Shown: piece by piece, positions 51,279 through 60,466 of the stretch | Layout: each line of letters starts with the position of its first letter | Position numbering within the stretch: position 1 is the stretch's first letter | NCBI GenBank assembly: GCA_013032095.1 | Contig: WQBJ01000001.1 | Coordinates: 310,001 to 374,000 of the forward strand | Reading direction: 5' to 3' | Origin: Ruegeria atlantica | GTDB taxonomy: Bacteria; Pseudomonadota; Alphaproteobacteria; Rhodobacterales; Rhodobacteraceae | DNA: 64,000 nt | Notes under the pieces: model-generated | Seen by the model: the letters and a program-made list of their open reading frames with translations, nothing else | The model's database searches: none | What the model was told of the DNA's origin: nothing | Program-made: the position numbers and the translations under genes

Positions 51279-52232
51279 TTAGCCATTGTCTTCCGGGTCT
51301 TTCGCCAGCGGGTGATGCTCCAACACCAGCTCGGCCAGACGTTCGTCCAGAACATGGGTGTAGATCTCCGTGGTCGCCACGTCGGCATGACCTAGCAGGG
51401 TTTGGATCGACCGCAAGTCAGCCCCGTTGGCCAGCAGATGCGTAGCAAAGGCATGGCGCAGTGTGTGCGGGGTGACCTTTTCCGGTGGAACTCCGCCCTG
51501 AACTGCCAGTTCTTTGACCAGCAGGAAGAACATGTGTCGCGTCAGGTGCCCGGACTTACCGCGCGAAGGGAACAGGAATTTGGACCTTTGGCCACCATCG
51601 GATACGAGCTGATCCTCGGCTTCATCACGGACAATGAGCCATACCGCCAAAGCTTCTCGGGCAGGAGGGGACAAAGGCACCATCCGTTCCTTGCCGCCTT
51701 TGCCTAGAACCAGCAGCATGCGTGGGTCGCCCCGGGCGGAGGAAACCGGCAGCGAAACCAACTCGGTCACACGCATGCCTGTGGCATAGAGAACCTCCAT
51801 CAGGCAGGTGTTGCGCACTCGGTCCGCTTCGGTGCGCCCGGTCTGACGGGCAGCTTGCAGCAATCGGTCGACTTCGGGCACGTCCAGCGTTTTGGGCAGG
51901 CGCTTCTGTCGTCCGGGTCCTTTGATCTGAATGGCGGGGTTGGCGTCTCGCCAACCTTCCTCAAAAGCAAAGCGGTAGATCTGTTTGATCGCGGACAGCC
52001 GTCGCGCGCGGGTGGATTGCGCAAGTCCCTGTGCGTCACAGTCGATCAGATAAGCCTCGATCCGATCCCGATCGGCTTCGGCAAACCCGGTTTTGCGATG
52101 CTCCAACCAGGCGGCAAAGTCCTTCAGGTCACGGCCATAAGCCAACAGAGTGTTGTTGGCCGCACCAAGTTCGGCGGCTTGCGCTTGCAGGAAAGTGGAA
52201 ATCCAAAGGTCCGCAGTTGCTGGTGATGGCAT
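51279..52232 (-). CDS. xerD: site-specific tyrosine recombinase (XerD-like)
   Basis: A 317-aa recombinase. The N-terminal SAM-like core-binding domain (about residues 5-95) is followed by the catalytic domain. Catalytic residues are visible: Arg in LYATGMRVTELVSLP, Lys in LGKGGKERMVPL, His-x-x-Arg in HTLRHAFATHLLANGADLRS, His in LLGHADVATTEIYTH and Tyr in the same block. It lies 2 nt after an unrecognised periplasmic-protein gene, a housekeeping setting with no prophage or island genes near. XerC/XerD resolve chromosome dimers at dif; XerC is the main alternative name. Confidence 0.9.
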   Translation of the reverse strand: MPSPATADLWISTFLQAQAAELGAANNTLLAYGRDLKDFAAWLEHRKTGFAEADRDRIEAYLIDCDAQGLAQSTRARRLSAIKQIYRFAFEEGWRDANPAIQIKGPGRQKRLPKTLDVPEVDRLLQAARQTGRTEADRVRNTCLMEVLYATGMRVTELVSLPVSSARGDPRMLLVLGKGGKERMVPLSPPAREALAVWLIVRDEAEDQLVSDGGQRSKFLFPSRGKSGHLTRHMFFLLVKELAVQGGVPPEKVTPHTLRHAFATHLLANGADLRSIQTLLGHADVATTEIYTHVLDERLAELVLEHHPLAKDPEDNG

Positions 52233-52234
52233 GA

Positions 52235-53758
52235 TCAGGTGCCCTGCAGAATCAGAAGGTTCAGGGCCGCTCGGCGGGCGGTGTCCTCTAGACCCACCCT
52301 GCGCAGCGTTGCTATAGCGGCCGTCAGATCGACAAGGTTGCCGCGCGCGCCGTGAGCGAACAGCTCCATAGTTTCAAGAATGGCCTCACCCAACTGGTCG
52401 TTATTCAGCATCGCGTCAATATCCGAAGGGATTGGCGCGGCCCAAGCAAATCCTTGAGCCACCGCATCGGCCTGCGGCGATGGTGTACGCGCGCGGCCTG
52501 GATCGCCCTGCGCCAGAGCTGCCAGAAACAGCGTTTCCTCAGACTGGTCCGGCGGTGACAGGGCGGCGCTTTCATAGAGTTCAGAAAGCAGAAGGATACG
52601 CCACCGCAGGTCCTCGGCTTTAGCGTCCGGCAGCGAAAACTGCGCCAGACGTTCGGCGAACAATTCGGCAAAGGGAACCTCAAGGCCAACGCTGCGCATT
52701 TGACGCCAGACAACTGGCAGTGTGGTGGCAATCGATTCAGACTCGCCGGATTCAAGTGCGCTTTCGAATTTCTGAATGGCCGCAACCCTGTCCCAGACAG
52801 CGCCCGAGGCTGCGGGATCACGCTCCGTATAGAGCCCTAGCAGTTGGTTGGGTGTCAGCGCACCGATCCGGGTCAGGCGCTCAGCCGCCTCGATCTGCGC
52901 TTTCCATCCGGCTACATCACGCAGGTCCGCGTTGGCAAAAGCACGTGGTAGCGGGGCGGAGGGCAGGCGTTCACCGATAGCTTCGAACAATCGAAACGTC
53001 AGCGGGTCGGGATTGTCTGGTTGCGGCAAATACTCGGCATCCTCAAACAGTTCGGGGCTGAGGAAGCGATCTAGAACATCCAGATCCTCGGGCGGAAGGA
53101 TCTGTAATGCATGGGCGGCCTCGAGCGTTAGGGCGGCAGACGCCCAGTCGCCCCGGCGAGCCTTGCAAAAAATTTGCGCCGCGTAGTCTTGCGACAGATG
53201 CGGTTGCGCAATCAGAGCGGTACAACTGCGATCCTCATCCCCGGTCAGAAGGGTTGCGTCGAACCAACGCTGAAAACGTTCGCGGCTGTCAGTGGGTCCG
53301 GCTAGTTGTACCAAAGACTGCACAGGGTCGGCGGCACCCAGTTGCATCAATCGGTCAAGGCGGGCCAGCAACAGTGCTTCCTTAGCATTCTGCCCTGCAG
53401 GTGCTCTCGCCTCGGACAGAAGCAGGGTGAACAAAAGGCGCTGCATAGCGGGGTTGTACTTGACTGGCACGCGAGCGATCAACTGTGCCAGTCGGTCCGG
53501 ATCGCTGTTCTGCCAAATGCCGACAGGCAGGCCAGTCACTGACGAAGACACCAGTCCAAGCGGCGGTGACAGTGCCTCAAGCGGTGTGACCTCGACATCC
53601 GGTTGCACACCGGTTTCTGTCACCGGAGGTTCAAGCAGAACGGTCCCCGGCAGGTTCTCTGGAGGATTGCTCAGCCATTCAATGACAGAAAGAGGTTCTT
53701 GCTGCGCCTGCGCCGATCCGGCCAGAAACAGCGCGAACACTGCGGCCTTATTCGACAT
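52235..53758 (-). CDS. unrecognised exported alpha-helical protein
   Basis: A 507-aa protein I cannot assign to a family. A signal peptide of about 18 residues (AVFALFLAGSAQAQ) directs it to the periplasm. The rest is Ala/Leu/Glu-rich and looks like a string of helices, possibly TPR-like solenoid repeats, with about four cysteines. Nothing suggests an enzyme. The 49-aa membrane protein gene overlaps its start by 11 nt, and xerD follows by 2 nt, so all three appear co-transcribed from a promoter divergent from aroK. A plausible role is an envelope scaffold or assembly factor, by inference only. Confidence 0.75.
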   Translation of the reverse strand: MSNKAAVFALFLAGSAQAQQEPLSVIEWLSNPPENLPGTVLLEPPVTETGVQPDVEVTPLEALSPPLGLVSSSVTGLPVGIWQNSDPDRLAQLIARVPVKYNPAMQRLLFTLLLSEARAPAGQNAKEALLLARLDRLMQLGAADPVQSLVQLAGPTDSRERFQRWFDATLLTGDEDRSCTALIAQPHLSQDYAAQIFCKARRGDWASAALTLEAAHALQILPPEDLDVLDRFLSPELFEDAEYLPQPDNPDPLTFRLFEAIGERLPSAPLPRAFANADLRDVAGWKAQIEAAERLTRIGALTPNQLLGLYTERDPAASGAVWDRVAAIQKFESALESGESESIATTLPVVWRQMRSVGLEVPFAELFAERLAQFSLPDAKAEDLRWRILLLSELYESAALSPPDQSEETLFLAALAQGDPGRARTPSPQADAVAQGFAWAAPIPSDIDAMLNNDQLGEAILETMELFAHGARGNLVDLTAAIATLRRVGLEDTARRAALNLLILQGT

Positions 53759-53897
53759 TCAGGATTACCGGTTCTCGTATCTCGTCCTGTGGTGCCGAGA
53801 AATCCACGCCAAAAAACGGCCCTAGGTAGGCATACGCCACTAACCCGACAAAACACAGGCAAATTAGATATAACAGGAACTTGATCAGACGGCCCAT
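53748..53897 (-). CDS. 49-aa single-pass membrane protein
   Basis: An open frame from ATG at 53897 to TAA at 53748. It starts MGRLIKFLLYLICLCF, a basic N-terminus then a hydrophobic helix of about 20 residues, followed by a short acidic periplasmic tail (APQDEIREPVI). It overlaps the start of the 507-aa protein gene by 11 nt. Codon use and the charged-hydrophobic-acidic layout are plausible for a real protein, and such small proteins recur in Rhodobacteraceae. Function unknown. Confidence 0.6.
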   Translation of the reverse strand: MGRLIKFLLYLICLCFVGLVAYAYLGPFFGVDFSAPQDEIREPVILNVE

Positions 53898-53976
53898 TGC
53901 TCAACGCTGCCCCAATTTTCTCTTTTGTCATAGTTATAGCTAGCATTTTTCTTAAGATCACGTCATTCACGGTGAA

Positions 53977-54564
53977 ATGAGCGAAATTAAGCATAACACC
54001 CATGACTCGGAGCTGGATGCAGGCTTTGCACTGCACAAAACAGTGGTTCTTGTAGGAATGATGGGTGCTGGAAAGACCGCAGTGGGTCGAGCATTGGCCG
54101 CACGACTGGGCGTTCCCTTCCTTGACAGCGATGCCGAGATCGAATCGGCGGCCAATATGACCATCCCCGAGATTTTCGAACGCGACGGAGAGCCATTTTT
54201 TCGTGCCAAGGAATCTCAGGTCATCGGACGTTTGCTGGATGAGGAAAAAGGCATTCTGTCGACCGGAGGCGGCGCCTTTCTTGCGGAGAAGAACCGCTCG
54301 ATGATCACCGAGCGTGGTGTTTCCGTCTGGTTGAGAGCCGACCTTGAGGTCCTGTGGAACCGGGTCAAGCACAAGGACACGCGCCCATTGCTGCGCACGG
54401 CTGACCCCTATGAGACGTTGCGCGGCTTATATGAGGATCGAGTACCAGTTTATGCGCAGGCGGATCTGATCGCTGAGTCGGATGGCGAGACCTCGATTGA
54501 AAATATGGTGAACCGGGTGTTGGACGCTTTGGCAACCCGCCCCGATGTTTTGGAACGGAAGTAA
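53977..54564 (+). CDS. aroK: shikimate kinase
   Basis: A 195-aa enzyme phosphorylating shikimate with ATP in chorismate synthesis. The P-loop GMMGAGKTAVGRALA (about residues 27-41) is followed by FLDSDAEIE (shikimate-binding Asp), FRAKESQVI, and STGGGAFL, all as in AroK. The N-terminus carries about 20 extra residues before HKTVVLVG. The stop overlaps the aroB start by one base (TAATG). It is divergent from the 49-aa membrane protein gene. Confidence 0.95.
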   Translation: MSEIKHNTHDSELDAGFALHKTVVLVGMMGAGKTAVGRALAARLGVPFLDSDAEIESAANMTIPEIFERDGEPFFRAKESQVIGRLLDEEKGILSTGGGAFLAEKNRSMITERGVSVWLRADLEVLWNRVKHKDTRPLLRTADPYETLRGLYEDRVPVYAQADLIAESDGETSIENMVNRVLDALATRPDVLERK

Positions 54565-55676
54565 TGCACCAAACCGTACATGTAGAACTGGGCGAACGCT
54601 CCTACGACGTCGAAATCGGTCCTGACTTGCTCGCACAGGCCGGCACCCGAATTGCAACGTTGTTGCAGCGCCCAAAGGTTGCAGTTGTGACTGATGAGAA
54701 TGTAGCAGCGCTGCATCTGGACGCTCTGCGTGACGGTTTGGCCTCTGCGGGGATTCAAATGTCCTCGCTGACTTTGCCCGCAGGTGAGAGCACTAAAAGC
54801 TGGCCGCATTTTGAGCGCACGGTCGAATGGTTGCTGGCCGAGAAAATCGAGCGCCGCGACGTGGTTGTTGCTCTGGGTGGCGGTGTGATCGGAGATCTGG
54901 TTGGCTTTGCTGCCGCTGTCCTGCGCCGGGGTGTGCGGTTTGTACAAATCCCGACTTCTCTGCTGGCGCAGGTCGACAGTTCGGTGGGCGGCAAGACCGG
55001 GATCAACGCACCGCAAGGCAAGAACCTGATCGGAGCGTTTCATCAGCCCTCACTGGTGCTGGCAGATACCTCGGTGCTTGGCACCATGACCCAGAGGGAC
55101 TTCCTCTCCGGTTACGGCGAAGTTGTGAAATACGGTCTGCTGGGTGACGCGGCGTTCTTTGAATGGCTTGAGGCAAACGGGTCGGATGTTTCCGGCGGAG
55201 ACATGGATGCGCGGGTGCGCGCCGTGACACGGTCGGTGCAGATGAAGGCCGATATCGTGGCTCGGGATGAGACCGAGCAGGGTGACCGTGCGCTGCTGAA
55301 CCTCGGCCACACCTTCTGTCATGCGCTTGAGGCCGCGACCGGGTATTCGGACCGTCTTTTGCATGGTGAAGGCGTGGCCATCGGTTGTGCGCTGGCGTTT
55401 GAGCTGTCCTCGCGACTTGGCCTGTGTTCGCAGGAAGATCCAAGTCGGGTCCGGGCGCATCTGCGTGCGATGGGGATGAAAACGGATTTGGCTGATATTC
55501 CCGGCGATTTACCGGGAGCTGAAGCTTTGGTGGATTTGATGGCGCAGGACAAAAAGGTCATAGACGGCCAACTGCGGTTCATTCTGGCGCGCGGAATCGG
55601 CGAAGCATTCGTGACCTCGGACGTCCCGCGTGAGGCCGTGGTTTCCGTATTGGAAGACGCATTGGCCACAGCCTGA
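54564..55676 (+). CDS. aroB: 3-dehydroquinate synthase
   Basis: A 370-aa enzyme making 3-dehydroquinate from DAHP with NAD+ and a divalent metal. Motifs include LALGGGVIGDLVGFAA-like sequence (VALGGGVIGDLVGFAAAV, about residues 105-122), QIPTSLLAQVDSSVGGKTGI and LNLGHTFCHALEA, the last with a metal-binding His. It overlaps aroK, a conserved operon arrangement. Its stop directly abuts the convergent M50 protease gene, so there is no room for a separate terminator. Confidence 0.97.
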   Translation: MHQTVHVELGERSYDVEIGPDLLAQAGTRIATLLQRPKVAVVTDENVAALHLDALRDGLASAGIQMSSLTLPAGESTKSWPHFERTVEWLLAEKIERRDVVVALGGGVIGDLVGFAAAVLRRGVRFVQIPTSLLAQVDSSVGGKTGINAPQGKNLIGAFHQPSLVLADTSVLGTMTQRDFLSGYGEVVKYGLLGDAAFFEWLEANGSDVSGGDMDARVRAVTRSVQMKADIVARDETEQGDRALLNLGHTFCHALEAATGYSDRLLHGEGVAIGCALAFELSSRLGLCSQEDPSRVRAHLRAMGMKTDLADIPGDLPGAEALVDLMAQDKKVIDGQLRFILARGIGEAFVTSDVPREAVVSVLEDALATA

Positions 55677-56747
55677 TTAGCGGCCGCGGATCACCATCAA
55701 CTCACCGATGTTCTCGCGGGTTATATAGCCAACCATATTCCCGGCCTGCGTGCAGACAGCGATGGCCGGGGCGCCCTCGTGTAGTTTTTCCAGTACCGTC
55801 TCGAGCCCGCTTGTCAACTGTACCTGCGGGATATCCGTTTCCATGATAGATGTGACTGGATTCGAGCGTGGATTGTCCCCAGCCAGCGCCGCAAACAGGC
55901 GGTTGCGGGTCAAGAATCCCAGCAAAGCGCCTTCGGCATCCAGAACCGGGAATTCGTGTTGCGTGGTGTGAATGACCGCCTGCGCCGCCGTTGCCAGTGT
56001 GTCGGATGGAGACAGGGCGTGGAATTCCGTAATCATCGCATCACGTGCCTGAACCCGGCGCACGACCGAACGCATGGCGACATCCTGGCTTTCGGAAGTG
56101 GCGGCGACAAAGACAAAAATTGCGATAAGCACCAATATTGGGTTGCCAGTGCTCAAACCCCAAAAGCCAAAGGCCACGGCAACGATTTGTCCGCCCGAGG
56201 CGGCAACTTTTGTGGCTTTGACCCTGTCCATCTTCAAGCATAGCAAGGCGCGGAAAACACGCCCGCCATCCATCGGAAAGGCCGGGATCATATTGAAGGC
56301 CGCCAGCAGGAGGTTCACGTAGGCCAATCGGTTCAGCAAACTCGGGCCGGTCGTGTCGATCTGCGTCATTGCCTCGATAGGCATTCCTGCGCCAAACGCC
56401 ACCAGTACGACCCAGATTACGATGTTCACGGCGGGCCCGGCGAGCGCCACCCAGACCTCTTGCATCGGTTGATCCGGCATCCGTTCCAGCCGGGCCAGGC
56501 CTCCGATCGGAAGCAGAGTGATGTCGGGGGTTTTGATCCCGTATCGCCGTGCCATCAGGGCGTGGCCGAATTCATGCGCAACGACACAGGCAAACAACGC
56601 GAGAACGAAGATCAGGTTTTCGATGGCAGCGGGCAAACCGCCGCTGGAATAGGCTGCAAACCCAACCCAGGCCAACAGCAGGAAAAAGGTGACATGGACC
56701 CTCAGTTCCGACCCAAGAACCCGGCCGAGTGAGAAGGACCATGTCAT
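55677..56747 (-). CDS. site-2 protease family membrane metalloprotease with CBS domains
   Basis: A 356-aa M50 protease. About five or six membrane segments lie in residues 1-220, with the zinc motif HEFGH in VVAHEFGHALMARRYG (about residue 60) and the second metal block FNMIPAFPMDGGRVFRALL. The C-terminal third (about 240-350) carries two CBS repeats. This is the SpoIVFB/Rip3-type layout, in which ligand binding to CBS controls cleavage of membrane substrates. The gene lies 18 nt after ssb on the same strand. The substrate is unknown. Confidence 0.92.
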   Translation of the reverse strand: MTWSFSLGRVLGSELRVHVTFFLLLAWVGFAAYSSGGLPAAIENLIFVLALFACVVAHEFGHALMARRYGIKTPDITLLPIGGLARLERMPDQPMQEVWVALAGPAVNIVIWVVLVAFGAGMPIEAMTQIDTTGPSLLNRLAYVNLLLAAFNMIPAFPMDGGRVFRALLCLKMDRVKATKVAASGGQIVAVAFGFWGLSTGNPILVLIAIFVFVAATSESQDVAMRSVVRRVQARDAMITEFHALSPSDTLATAAQAVIHTTQHEFPVLDAEGALLGFLTRNRLFAALAGDNPRSNPVTSIMETDIPQVQLTSGLETVLEKLHEGAPAIAVCTQAGNMVGYITRENIGELMVIRGR

Positions 56748-56765
56748 GATTTGTCTCCGTTGCGT

Positions 56766-57269
56766 TTAGAACGGAATCTCGTCGTCGTCGATTCCGCCGG
56801 ATGCCGGGGCAGGGGCGCTGGATTGGCCACCATAGGGATCGCCGTATCCGCCACCGGCCTGACCACCGCCATAACCGCCCGATTGACCACCGCCGTAGCC
56901 ACCGCCACCGCCTTCTCCCCGCGAATCCAGAAGGGTTAGCTCACCGCGATATGGGCGCAGTACAACCTCGGTCGTATAGCGATCTTGGCCGGATTGATCT
57001 TGCCATTTGCGGGTTTCCAGCTGGCCTTCAATATAAACCTTGCTGCCCTTGCGCAGATATTGTTCCGCAATCCGTGCCAACGGTTCCGAGAAAATCGCGA
57101 CCGAATGCCATTGAGTCCGATCACGCCGTTCGCCGGTATTGCGGTCCTTCCATGTTTCCGAAGTTGCAAGGCGCAAGTTGCAAACCTTGCCGCCGTTCTG
57201 AAAAGACCGGACTTCGGGGTCGGCACCAAGATTTCCGACCAGAATGACCTTGTTGACTGAACCCGCCAT
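56766..57269 (-). CDS. ssb: single-stranded DNA-binding protein
   Basis: About 167 aa from ATG at 57269, where the conserved N-terminus [20 protein letters not shown] begins; GGGGAAA is upstream. A longer in-frame reading to 57326 is not supported. The OB-fold (about residues 1-110) is followed by a Gly/Tyr/Gln-rich linker of [12 protein letters not shown] repeats (about 112-150). The C-terminal acidic tip is DDDEIPF, which recruits replication and repair partners. It is followed by the M50 gene. Confidence 0.97.
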   Translation of the reverse strand: MAGSVNKVILVGNLGADPEVRSFQNGGKVCNLRLATSETWKDRNTGERRDRTQWHSVAIFSEPLARIAEQYLRKGSKVYIEGQLETRKWQDQSGQDRYTTEVVLRPYRGELTLLDSRGEGGGGGYGGGQSGGYGGGQAGGGYGDPYGGQSSAPAPASGGIDDDEIPF

Positions 57270-57477
57270 GTATTTCCCCGTTCTGAATTGACGTGAGCGC
57301 GCCCGAATCTGGCGCGGTGTTTCCAAGCGACCCTATACGGCCTGCGTCTTGGTTGAAACACAGATTGATGGCTGCAACACTGAGCAAGAAATTACTAAGC
57401 GCCTCTTTACCAAGCTTTCATTATAAACTGAAATATCTATACTCGGTAAGGTTCCTGAACGAGCGAGAGCGGCGTTG

Positions 57478-58056
57478 ATGCGTTTTCTGGTTGGTTGTTT
57501 TACGGTCTGTTTCTTTGCGCTGGTTTCGGTTCCGGTCGCAGCGCAGACGTTGTCGACAAAGAGTCGGAAAGACATATTCTTAAAACAATCCAAGGTTTTA
57601 GATAGTCGTGCTGCAACCCAGTATCGGGATTCCGAACGGCTGAAACCAAAGACCGCTCAACCTCAGTTCAACAAACGTTACACCGGAAAATACCGTGGTG
57701 AGTACATGACACTGGCGCGTCAAGCGGCGCGTAAGCATAATATTCCGGAAGATTTGTTTTTGCGGTTGGTGCAGCAGGAAAGCGGCTGGAACCCGCACGC
57801 GAAATCGCACAAGGGTGCGTTGGGTTTGGCGCAGTTGATGCCTGGAACGGCACAGCTTTTGGGTGTTAACCCACATGATCCTAAACAGAACTTGGAAGGT
57901 GGCGCGCGGTATCTGTCTTGGCAGTATCGCAAGTTCAAAAGCTGGCGTTTGGCTCTCGCGGCCTACAATGCTGGTCCTGAAGCCGTCGAAAAACACGGTG
58001 GCGTACCACCCTATAAGGAAACCCAAAACTACGTAAAAGTGATCTGGGGCGGATAA
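57478..58056 (+). CDS. lytic transglycosylase (SLT domain)
   Basis: About 192 aa from ATG at 57478. A signal peptide of about 22 residues (VSVPVAAQ end) is followed by a linker and an SLT domain (about 85-190). [20 protein letters not shown] contains the catalytic glutamate, [14 protein letters not shown] and [22 protein letters not shown] [12 protein letters not shown] complete the fold. It cleaves the MurNAc-GlcNAc bond of peptidoglycan in the periplasm. It stands alone, divergent from ssb. Confidence 0.93.
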   Translation: MRFLVGCFTVCFFALVSVPVAAQTLSTKSRKDIFLKQSKVLDSRAATQYRDSERLKPKTAQPQFNKRYTGKYRGEYMTLARQAARKHNIPEDLFLRLVQQESGWNPHAKSHKGALGLAQLMPGTAQLLGVNPHDPKQNLEGGARYLSWQYRKFKSWRLALAAYNAGPEAVEKHGGVPPYKETQNYVKVIWGG

Positions 58057-58227
58057 TTCGCATTCACTCTTATGTTGCACTACGCAGATCGCGCTGCCGC
58101 AATCGGCTGAGGTCAACAGAATAGCGCGCATAGAGCATCGGTAAAAAGTGTCACAACGTGCTCGTTTAAAAATCGTGTTTGTGAATTAGGAATCGGCAGA
58201 GCCCGAGCGTCAATCGGCTAACCGAAT

Positions 58228-58271
58228 AGAAAAACAACAAGGGACACCGGCCAGATGCCAGCGCCCCTCGT
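58228..58271 (-). terminator. rho-independent terminator of the peptide ABC operon
   Basis: ACAAGGGACACCGGC and GCCAGCGCCCCTCGT (58237-58271) pair over 15 bp on the minus strand, counting G-U pairs, with a 5-nt loop. TGTTGTTTTTC follows. It lies 16 bp past the ABC ATPase stop codon. Confidence 0.75.
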
Positions 58272-58286
58272 TCGTGGTCTGCGTGC

Positions 58287-60374
58287 TTATTCTGCCGCGA
58301 TTTTTATCACTGGTTCCATGCGGGCCAGAATGTCTTCGGCCAAGTGGCATTTCACCTGATGTCCATCCGCCAGAGTTTTTACCGGCGGCACATCGCTTTC
58401 GCACAATCCACCCGGAACCTCGGATTTCCAGCGGCATCTTGTCTGGAACGGGCAGCCTGGGGGCGGACTCATCGCCGACGGGATATCTCCCTCAAGGACG
58501 ATATGCTGTTTTTCAATTGACGTGTCCGCAATCGGCACGGCACTCAGCAACGCTTCGGTATAGGGGTGGTAGGGTGGGGCAAATACCTGATCGGTGGTGC
58601 CTAGCTCAACCACATGACCCAAATACATCACCATCACCCGGTCGCTGAGATAGCGGACGATGGACAGGTCGTGGCTGATGAACAGCAGAGTCGTCTTATG
58701 TTCGCGCTGAATTTCCATCAGCAGATCGGTCACCGCCGCCTGCACGGATACGTCGAGCGCTGAAACCGGCTCGTCCGCGACCACGATTCGTGCATCGCCG
58801 GCAAAGGCGCGGGCGATACCGACACGTTGCTTCTGTCCACCAGACAGTTGCCTTGGCATCCGATCCGCAAAGGCGCGGGGCAGCTTCACCAGATCGAGCA
58901 ATTCTAACATGCGTTTCTTGCGCTCGGCTTCGGAATTACCAACTCCGAAAATCTCCAACGCGCGTATGATCTGACGGCCCACGGTCATCGACGGGTTCAG
59001 AGTATCAAACGGATTCTGGAAGACCATCTGAACTTCGCCCACTGTCTTGGCATCGCGCTCTTCGATGGGCACAGCTTCGATATTGCGGTTGTCCAGCAGG
59101 ATCTGACCGTCCGTCGCAGTCTCCAGCCCCATCAGAACCTTGGCAAAGGTGGATTTGCCACAGCCGGACTCGCCCACAATGGCCAGTGTCTCGGACTCAT
59201 GCGCTTCGAAGCTGAGCGTTTCGTTGGCTTTCACCACTTTTTTCTCACCGCCACCGAACAAAGCATTCGCGGCCACCTCATAGTATTTCTTGAGGTTGTC
59301 CATCTTCAGAACGGTGCGACCGATCTCGGCTTTTTCCTTCTGCTCGCCTACAGTGATCGGTGCATTCCAGTCGATCTCCTGGTATTTCAGACAGCGCGTG
59401 TGATGACGGTCATTGCCTGGCACCGGTTCCATCAGAATGTTCTGAGCGTCACAGCGGCCTTCCTCGAAATAGTCGCAGCGCGGGCCAAAGTTACAGCCCG
59501 GCGGGCGCTCATGGGGCAGGGGGAAGTTCCCCGGAATGGCAACCAGCGGCCGCGCGTTCTTGTCGGCTCCCGGCAGAGGAATCGAACGGAACAGAGCCTG
59601 CGTGTAAGGATGCTGCATCTCGTCGAATACATCCTTAATTGAGCCGCGCTCAACCGCCTCACCCGAATACATCACGCAGAGCCGGTCGCAGGTCTCCAAA
59701 ACCAGACCAAGGTTGTGCGAGATGAACAGCATCGAAGTGCCGTATTTCTTGCCCAAGTCTTTGACCAGTTCGACAACGGCGGCCTCAACTGTCACGTCCA
59801 GAGCAGTTGTGGGCTCATCCAGGATCAGCAAAGCTGGTTTGGACATCAGCGCCATTGCGATAACGATCCGCTGTTGCTGACCACCTGATAACTGATGTGG
59901 GAAGGAGTTCAACATCCGCTCGGGGTCGGGCAGGCGCACATCGGTGACCACTTCAAGAGCACGCGCATAAGCTTCCTCAGCACCGACACCTTCGTGGATC
60001 ATCGGTACTTCCATCAGTTGCTTGCCGATCTTCATTGCCGGGTTCAGCGAGGCCATCGGCTCCTGATAGATCATCGCGATTTCGTTGCCGCGAATGTCGC
60101 GCAACTCGTCCGAGGTCATCTCGGACAGATCGCGGCCCTTAAACTTGATCGTACCGCCAACGATCCGGCCATTTTTGCCAAGATCCTGCATGACCCCCAG
60201 CGCAACGGTGGACTTGCCGCAGCCGGATTCACCCACGAGCCCCACGGCCTCACCGGGCTGTACGCTGACCGAAAAATCCATGACAGCGGGAATTTCCCGC
60301 AGGCGGGTGAAGAAAGAAATCGATAGCTTGTCGATCTCCAAGATCGGGCCGTCATAATCCGCCAGTTTGTTCAT
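58287..60374 (-). CDS. dipeptide/oligopeptide ABC transporter ATPase, DppD-DppF-type fusion
   Basis: A 695-aa protein with two complete ATPase cassettes. The first has Walker A GESGCGKSTVALG, signature LSGGQQQRI and LLILDEPTTALD; the second has GESGCGKSTFAKV, LSGGQKQRVGIARAF and IVVADEPVSALDV. Each is followed by the oligopeptide-type C-terminal extension with clustered cysteines, the first GCNFGPRCDYFEEGRC and the second PGCPFQTRCRW, where iron-sulfur binding has been reported for the family. Peptide importers usually use two separate subunits, so this is a natural fusion as in GsiA/YejF. AGGAG precedes the ATG; a GC-rich hairpin separates it from the permease gene. Confidence 0.93.
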   Translation of the reverse strand: MNKLADYDGPILEIDKLSISFFTRLREIPAVMDFSVSVQPGEAVGLVGESGCGKSTVALGVMQDLGKNGRIVGGTIKFKGRDLSEMTSDELRDIRGNEIAMIYQEPMASLNPAMKIGKQLMEVPMIHEGVGAEEAYARALEVVTDVRLPDPERMLNSFPHQLSGGQQQRIVIAMALMSKPALLILDEPTTALDVTVEAAVVELVKDLGKKYGTSMLFISHNLGLVLETCDRLCVMYSGEAVERGSIKDVFDEMQHPYTQALFRSIPLPGADKNARPLVAIPGNFPLPHERPPGCNFGPRCDYFEEGRCDAQNILMEPVPGNDRHHTRCLKYQEIDWNAPITVGEQKEKAEIGRTVLKMDNLKKYYEVAANALFGGGEKKVVKANETLSFEAHESETLAIVGESGCGKSTFAKVLMGLETATDGQILLDNRNIEAVPIEERDAKTVGEVQMVFQNPFDTLNPSMTVGRQIIRALEIFGVGNSEAERKKRMLELLDLVKLPRAFADRMPRQLSGGQKQRVGIARAFAGDARIVVADEPVSALDVSVQAAVTDLLMEIQREHKTTLLFISHDLSIVRYLSDRVMVMYLGHVVELGTTDQVFAPPYHPYTEALLSAVPIADTSIEKQHIVLEGDIPSAMSPPPGCPFQTRCRWKSEVPGGLCESDVPPVKTLADGHQVKCHLAEDILARMEPVIKIAAE

Positions 60375-60436
60375 CTGTGTTTCTCCTCACCAGACAGCGG
60401 GGATCCCCTTCATCTGGCTAAAAATATCCCGGGGGT

Positions 60437-60455
60437 CCGGGGGCAGAGCCCCCGG
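60437..60455. repeat. REP-like GC-rich hairpin between permease and ATPase genes
   Basis: CCGGGGGC and GCCCCCGG pair perfectly around AGA, within CCCGGGGGTCCGGGGGCAG. The motif resembles a GC-rich palindrome that I recall from many Rhodobacteraceae intergenic regions, but only one copy is recognised in this window. Confidence 0.5.
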
Positions 60456-60466
60456 CCTCGATCACA

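Noticed and set aside
51279..52232. Tyrosine recombinase as a phage or island integrase
   Set aside because: Sequence and context match chromosomal XerD/XerC. There is no adjacent tRNA, att-like repeat or phage gene.
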